Below are positions 6,941-10,171 of a stretch of DNA of 10,171 bases, one piece after another (positions within the stretch are counted from its first letter, which is position 1; every line of letters starts with the position of its first letter). The notes beneath the pieces were generated by a model. It did no database searches, was not told the DNA's origin, and saw only the letters and a list, made by a program, of their open reading frames with translations. The stretch comes from Chloroflexota bacterium (GTDB lineage: Bacteria > Chloroflexota > Limnocylindria > Limnocylindrales > CSP1-4), in assembly GCA_021785115.1 (NCBI GenBank), contig JAJYGO010000113.1, positions 1-10,171 on the forward strand, written 5' to 3'. The position numbers were made by a program, and so were the translations under genes.

Positions 6941-7396
6941 GTGCCGACCCAGCCCGCCAGCCGTCCTGTGCGGCGCGCCGTCTGCGGGCGCCGGCCGTCG
7001 GTGCCCGTGCTCGTCGTCGACGACGATGCGTACGTCCTGCGCATGCTCGAACAGGTGCTGCCGCGGCGACGCCTCCGCTTGTTGGGCGCGGCCGGGGCCG
7101 TGGCGGCCCTCGCAGTCGCGGCACGCGAGCGGCCGGCGGTGGCGATCGTCGACGTTGGCCTGCCGGATCTCGACGGATATGAGCTGGCGATCCAGCTGCG
7201 CGAGCGCCTCGCACCGCAGCCGCTCCGGATACTCCTGCTGACCGACCAGCTGCCGGACCGAGCACGGCTGGAAGCGGCGCGTCCGGACCGCGTGATCGCC
7301 AAGCCGTTCCGCCTGGCCGCGCTGCGCGAGACGGTCCTGGCGCTGGCTGAGCAGTGGCAGGCAGGCATCGACGAGGTGGCCAAGGCCGTCTCCTGA
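6941..7396 (+). CDS. Stand-alone CheY-like response regulator receiver
   Basis: A single receiver domain occupies about residues 21-140 of 151, with no output domain. Landmarks are the acidic run D27-D29, acceptor D71 in VDVGLPDLDG, T101 and K121-P122. It differs from the cluster's CheY in having VGLPDLDGYEL in place of the ITMPEMDG block, which is more like receivers of general two-component systems. The start is uncertain: GTG at 6941 has no Shine-Dalgarno site but sits where a possible promoter would start transcription; GTGs at 6968 and 7001 are also in frame, the last placing VPVLVVDD at the very N-terminus. It lies 137 bases after cheX behind a hairpin, so probably a separate unit. It might be a second CheY or a phosphate sink for CheA, but its kinase is unknown. 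Confidence 0.85.
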   Translation: MPTQPASRPVRRAVCGRRPSVPVLVVDDDAYVLRMLEQVLPRRRLRLLGAAGAVAALAVAARERPAVAIVDVGLPDLDGYELAIQLRERLAPQPLRILLLTDQLPDRARLEAARPDRVIAKPFRLAALRETVLALAEQWQAGIDEVAKAVS

Positions 7397-7397
7397 C

Positions 7398-7413
7398 GCC
7401 GCACACCTGCGGT
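7398..7413. terminator. Hairpin between the converging gene blocks
   Basis: CCGCA and TGCGG pair perfectly across the 4-base loop CACC, extended by one G-T pair, starting 2 bases after the receiver gene's stop. TTCCTCC follows on the + strand, a poor T tract. It lies in the 73-base gap where the receiver gene and fliD converge and could end transcription from the + side; on the - side it falls 57 bases after the fliD stop. Confidence 0.4.
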
Positions 7414-7469
7414 TCCTCCGCGGTCGCGTCAGCCGCCGGGTCGCCCCCCTGGTGTGACGCTCGTTGGAC

Positions 7470-9359
7470 TCATGCCCCGGTCGACGATGTGCCAGACGTG
7501 GTCGAAGCGCCAGAGCTGCCCGACGAGCTCGAGCCGGAGCCGCTCGACGACGAGCCGGTGCTGGAGAAGGCGGCCACCATCCCCGTCAGCGACTGAGACT
7601 CGGTCTGCAGCTGGGCGAGCAGCGCCTCCATGTTCGCGTACTTCGTCTCGAGCATCTGCTGGTACAGGGCGTCCTGCTCCTGCTGGTCGGCCTCCTGCTG
7701 CTGGATGTCGCTGAGCTGCTGGGTGATGTCCTGCTGCGTCACGGCGAAGTAGCCAGTGGCCGGATCCGTCACGGACTGAAGCCTGGCGAGCAGCGGCTGG
7801 AGCGCGCCCGTCGCGCTGTCGAGGAGCTGCGCCACGCCCTGCGGGTTCGTGGTCAACGCCTGCTGCAGCGTGGTCTGGTCGAGCGACAGCTGATAGGTCG
7901 ACCCGACCGGCTGGCCGGGCGCGCCGGTCGTGATGCCGATCGAGGCGAGCGAGTTGAGCCCGGCCGGGAGCCCGGCCACGGTTTCCGAGAGCAGCCCGTT
8001 GAGGGTCAGGGCCAGCGACGACGTCTGGTAGTCGTTGGCGAGCGGTCCCTCGGTGCCTGCCTGGCCGGGGGTACCCGGCGTCACCCCGGTCAGCGTGTTG
8101 AGGCTGCCGGTCAGGGCGTTGAAGCTGCTGATGAACGCGTTGATGGCGCCGGTGATCGTGCCCGAGTCCACGCCCACGCTGAGCGTCGTGCTCCCCGTGC
8201 CGGTCAGGCTGAGGGTGACGCCGTTGACCGCGTTGGTGACCGTGTTGCTGGCACTGCTGATGGGCTGGCCGTCCACCGTCAGCTGCGAGGCCTGGCCGAT
8301 CGTCTGGGCGTTCGCCGTGCCCGGCGCCAGCCCGAGCGCCTGGGCCAGGCCGCTCGTCCCGTTCGAGTCGCCGATCGAGATGGCCGTGGGCCCGGTCGAG
8401 AGGCTCGCCAGCACCAGCCGATCGTTGGTCCGGTCGAGCGAGGCGACCACGCCCGCCCCGGCGCTGTTGATCTTGTCGGCCAGGCTGCTCAACGAATCGG
8501 ACGACGTGTCATACGAGATCGCCACACCGTTGATGGTGAGGGTGCCGGTCATGGGCGTCGTCGGCAGGGCCGCGATCGAGGCCTGGTCCAGGGGCGGCGT
8601 GGTCTGCGAGACGCCGAGCAGGCTGGTGCCGGTGAGCGTGGGATCCAGCGCATTGGCGGAGAGTGTCGAGAGGCCCAGGATCGCAGCGGCATTGCTCGTG
8701 TCGCTGCCGCTGCCGAAGCTGATCGCGTGCGTGCTGGTGGCCCCGCTGATCGCGATCTGGAGCTGGTTGTTGACGACGCTCGCCGTGGCGGTGGCACCGG
8801 TGTCGCCCGCCGCCTGCATGAGTGAGGTGATGGCGTTCCCGATCCCCGTGAGCACCGACCCGAGGTTCTGGGTGGGATCGACGGTGACCGAGGCGACCTG
8901 GCCGTCCACCACCACCGAGAACTGACCGGCGGTGACGGTTCCGGGCAGGTTCAGGCTGGCGATGCTCTGCGTCCCGTCCGCGATGGCCTGCGTGATCGGC
9001 GTGCCAAGCGCCGACATGGAACGCGCGATGGTCGCCGTGGCAAGCTGCGTGACGTCGATCGCGTACTGCCCGGCAACCGTGCCGTTGGCGACCGTCGCGC
9101 TGAGGACCGCCGGGTTCGACGAAGTGCCGGTTCTGGCGGCCCCGACGCCGGAGGTCGTGAACGCCTGGACCTTGCTCAACAGGTCGCTGATCGCCGACTG
9201 CACCGTGGTGTATGCGGCCTGCTCGGACTGCAGCTGCGTGGCCTGGTTCTGGAGCTGCGTCAGCGGCTGCTGTTCCACCTGCATCAGGGCGCTGATGATG
9301 CTCGCGGTGTTCAGGCCGGAAACCACGCCGCCGAACTGGATGGATGGTGTGCTGGCCAT
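7470..9359 (-). CDS. fliD: Flagellar filament cap protein FliD (hook-associated protein 2)
   Basis: FliD is exported through the flagellar channel and forms the cap under which flagellin subunits fold. The 629-residue protein starts with the classic FliD N-terminal signature: SGLNTASIISALM near residue 14, then a Gln-rich coiled coil (about 27-70). The middle is rich in Thr, Ser, Gly and Ala with beta-strand patterns such as MTGTLTINGVAISY, as in the variable exposed domains and flagellin-hook motifs. Residues about 540-590 form the C-terminal coiled coil (QQDITQQLSDIQQQEADQQ and following). The last 35 residues (595-629) are almost wholly Ser, Gly and Thr, an unusual low-complexity end. No Sec signal peptide is present, fitting type III export. 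The start is well fixed by AGGAGG 8 bases upstream. It lies last in the fliS-fliD unit. Confidence 0.95.
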   Translation of the reverse strand: MASTPSIQFGGVVSGLNTASIISALMQVEQQPLTQLQNQATQLQSEQAAYTTVQSAISDLLSKVQAFTTSGVGAARTGTSSNPAVLSATVANGTVAGQYAIDVTQLATATIARSMSALGTPITQAIADGTQSIASLNLPGTVTAGQFSVVVDGQVASVTVDPTQNLGSVLTGIGNAITSLMQAAGDTGATATASVVNNQLQIAISGATSTHAISFGSGSDTSNAAAILGLSTLSANALDPTLTGTSLLGVSQTTPPLDQASIAALPTTPMTGTLTINGVAISYDTSSDSLSSLADKINSAGAGVVASLDRTNDRLVLASLSTGPTAISIGDSNGTSGLAQALGLAPGTANAQTIGQASQLTVDGQPISSASNTVTNAVNGVTLSLTGTGSTTLSVGVDSGTITGAINAFISSFNALTGSLNTLTGVTPGTPGQAGTEGPLANDYQTSSLALTLNGLLSETVAGLPAGLNSLASIGITTGAPGQPVGSTYQLSLDQTTLQQALTTNPQGVAQLLDSATGALQPLLARLQSVTDPATGYFAVTQQDITQQLSDIQQQEADQQEQDALYQQMLETKYANMEALLAQLQTESQSLTGMVAAFSSTGSSSSGSGSSSSGSSGASTTSGTSSTGA

Positions 9360-9367
9360 GCTGCCTG

Positions 9368-9373
9368 CCTCCT
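9368..9373 (-). promoter_or_regulatory. Ribosome binding site of fliD
   Basis: A perfect AGGAGG (CCTCCT on the + strand) lies 8 bases before the fliD ATG. It is among the best Shine-Dalgarno sites in the window and fixes the start. It lies in the 45-base gap after the small upstream gene. Confidence 0.75.
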
Positions 9374-9404
9374 GGAACCCTGCGCCCTGGGGCGCGGGAA
9401 CGCG

Positions 9405-9638
9405 TCAGGGAAGGGGTCGGTTGCGCAGGTCCCCGACTTGAGGCGCGTGGCGGCCAGGCGGCCGGGATTCTGGCCGGCGAACCGACCGGGGGCCGGACGC
9501 TCCGCGGGCCAGCCGGCGGCGTGCCTCGGCGAGGTGGCACCCGAGCGCGAGGAGTGCTGCCGGGTCGTCGCCGAGGGTCCCCTCCAGGCGCTCGAGGACG
9601 ACACGGGACACGCGCAGGTCGAGCGGTCTCCCGCTCAT
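9405..9638 (-). CDS. Small unrecognised protein between fliS and fliD
   Basis: A 77-residue product whose ATG overlaps the fliS stop as ATGA, so translation is probably coupled. Residues 1-46 look helical and amphipathic, with regular Leu/Val and Arg/Glu (for example LRVSRVVLERLEG at 7-20 region and ALLALGCHLAEARRRLA at 29-45). Residues 47-77 are Arg/Pro-rich and probably disordered, and there codon use is less GC-biased at the third base than in the first half, so the true functional part may be only the helices. Its place suggests a small flagellar chaperone in the manner of FliT, but FliT is usually over 90 residues and I see no clear sequence match. It could equally be a spurious or decaying reading frame. 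No cysteine motif, signal peptide or membrane segment is seen. Confidence 0.5.
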   Translation of the reverse strand: MSGRPLDLRVSRVVLERLEGTLGDDPAALLALGCHLAEARRRLARGASGPRSVRRPESRPPGRHAPQVGDLRNRPLP

Positions 9639-10168
9639 CGGCTGGAAGAAGCGACCGGGGCGACGAGGGGGCGCACGCTCGCCGGCCGGGGCCCGAGCAC
9701 CGGGGCCGGCCGGGGCTCCCGGGCTGACCCGGAGGAAGGCTGAGCGCCCGGCTGGGCGACGACGGAGGCGCCGGTGGCGCCCGCGGACGGCTCGCGCGGC
9801 CCGACCTGGGCGGCAACCGCCTGCCAGGCAGGCAACAGGCCGCGCAGCACTTCGAGGGCCTCTTGCGTCGGGCCCGGCGTCTTGCCCATGTTGCCCGCCA
9901 CCAGCCGCTCGAGGACGAACGTGTAGAGCTGTTCGAGCTGACCGGCGATGGGGCCGGCCGAGTGGTCGAGCGATGCGCGCAGGGCCGCGACGATCTCCTG
10001 GGCCCGCATCGAGGAGCGGTGGGCGGCCTCGATCTGGCCGCGTTCGAGGGCCGCGAGATGAGCCAGCCCGTGGCGGATGGCGCCCTGGTAGAGGAGGACG
10101 ATCTGCTCGGCGGGGGAGGCGGTGGCGATCTGGGTGGCGCGATAGGCAGAGGCGAGCGGGGCAGTCAT
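9635..10168 (-). CDS. fliS: Flagellin export chaperone FliS
   Basis: FliS binds the C-terminal segment of flagellin in the cytoplasm, keeping it unpolymerised until export. Residues 1-122 match the family well: AYRATQIATASPAEQIVLLY at 8-27 with the conserved YR-x-TQI and TASP elements, then RAQEIVAALRASLD (55-68) and GPIAGQLEQLYTFV (72-85), all in the expected helical bundle. Typical FliS proteins have 120-140 residues; this has 177, with an extra 55-residue tail (123-177) of Pro, Ala, Ser and Gly that ends in SSSR. The tail may be a disordered extension. The ATG at 10168 gives the standard N-terminus, but only 3 bases of upstream sequence remain, so its ribosome site is outside the window. 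The stop overlaps the next gene's start. Confidence 0.93.
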   Translation of the reverse strand: MTAPLASAYRATQIATASPAEQIVLLYQGAIRHGLAHLAALERGQIEAAHRSSMRAQEIVAALRASLDHSAGPIAGQLEQLYTFVLERLVAGNMGKTPGPTQEALEVLRGLLPAWQAVAAQVGPREPSAGATGASVVAQPGAQPSSGSAREPRPAPVLGPRPASVRPLVAPVASSSR

Positions 10169-10171
10169 CTG

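Noticed and set aside
7464..8825. 453-codon + strand frame opposite fliD, and another at 8035-8925
   Set aside because: Both mirror the fliD codon pattern; fliD has family signatures and an AGGAGG start, these have neither.
8509..9816. 435-codon - strand frame overlapping fliD, the small gene and fliS
   Set aside because: It crosses three better-supported frames on the same strand and is rich in Arg, Pro, His and Gly with no domain.

Overview
The window is a chemotaxis and flagellar-assembly locus from a very high-GC bacterium. Two blocks of genes face each other. No RNA gene, mobile element, CRISPR array or gene-free stretch over 300 bases was found.

Block 1 (+ strand, 1-6803) is a long chemotaxis cluster in the order cheA (5' end outside the window), cheC, cheD, cheY, cheB, an unrecognised gene, cheW, cheR, cheX. 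Most junctions are tight: ATGA overlaps at cheA/cheC and cheR/cheX, directly abutting codons at cheC/cheD, and gaps of 3-14 bases at cheD/cheY, cheY/cheB and cheW/cheR. Only the unrecognised gene (4203-4793) has clear spacers on both sides, of 173 and 160 bases. A single CheY-like receiver gene (6941-7396) follows cheX after 137 bases and may have its own promoter.

Block 2 (- strand, 10168 to 7470) reads fliS, a small unrecognised gene, fliD. It makes the flagellin export chaperone and the filament cap. The two blocks converge near 7397-7469, where a small hairpin lies.

Read together: receptors (not encoded here) act through CheW on the kinase CheA, which phosphorylates CheY and CheB. CheR and CheB set receptor methylation, CheD deamidates receptor glutamines and binds CheC, and CheC and CheX dephosphorylate CheY-P. 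Having CheC, CheD and CheX together is the Bacillus/Thermotoga style of adaptation, not the enteric CheZ style.

The organism is not identifiable with confidence. Very high GC, the CheC/CheD/CheX set and Pro/Ala/Gly-rich linkers and tails would suit a flagellated Chloroflexota or Actinobacteriota-type lineage; this is inference from gene content and composition only. The least explained elements are the 196-residue protein inside the chemotaxis cluster, which may hold an internal duplication, the small fliS-fliD linker gene, and a CheD whose expected triad threonine is an alanine.
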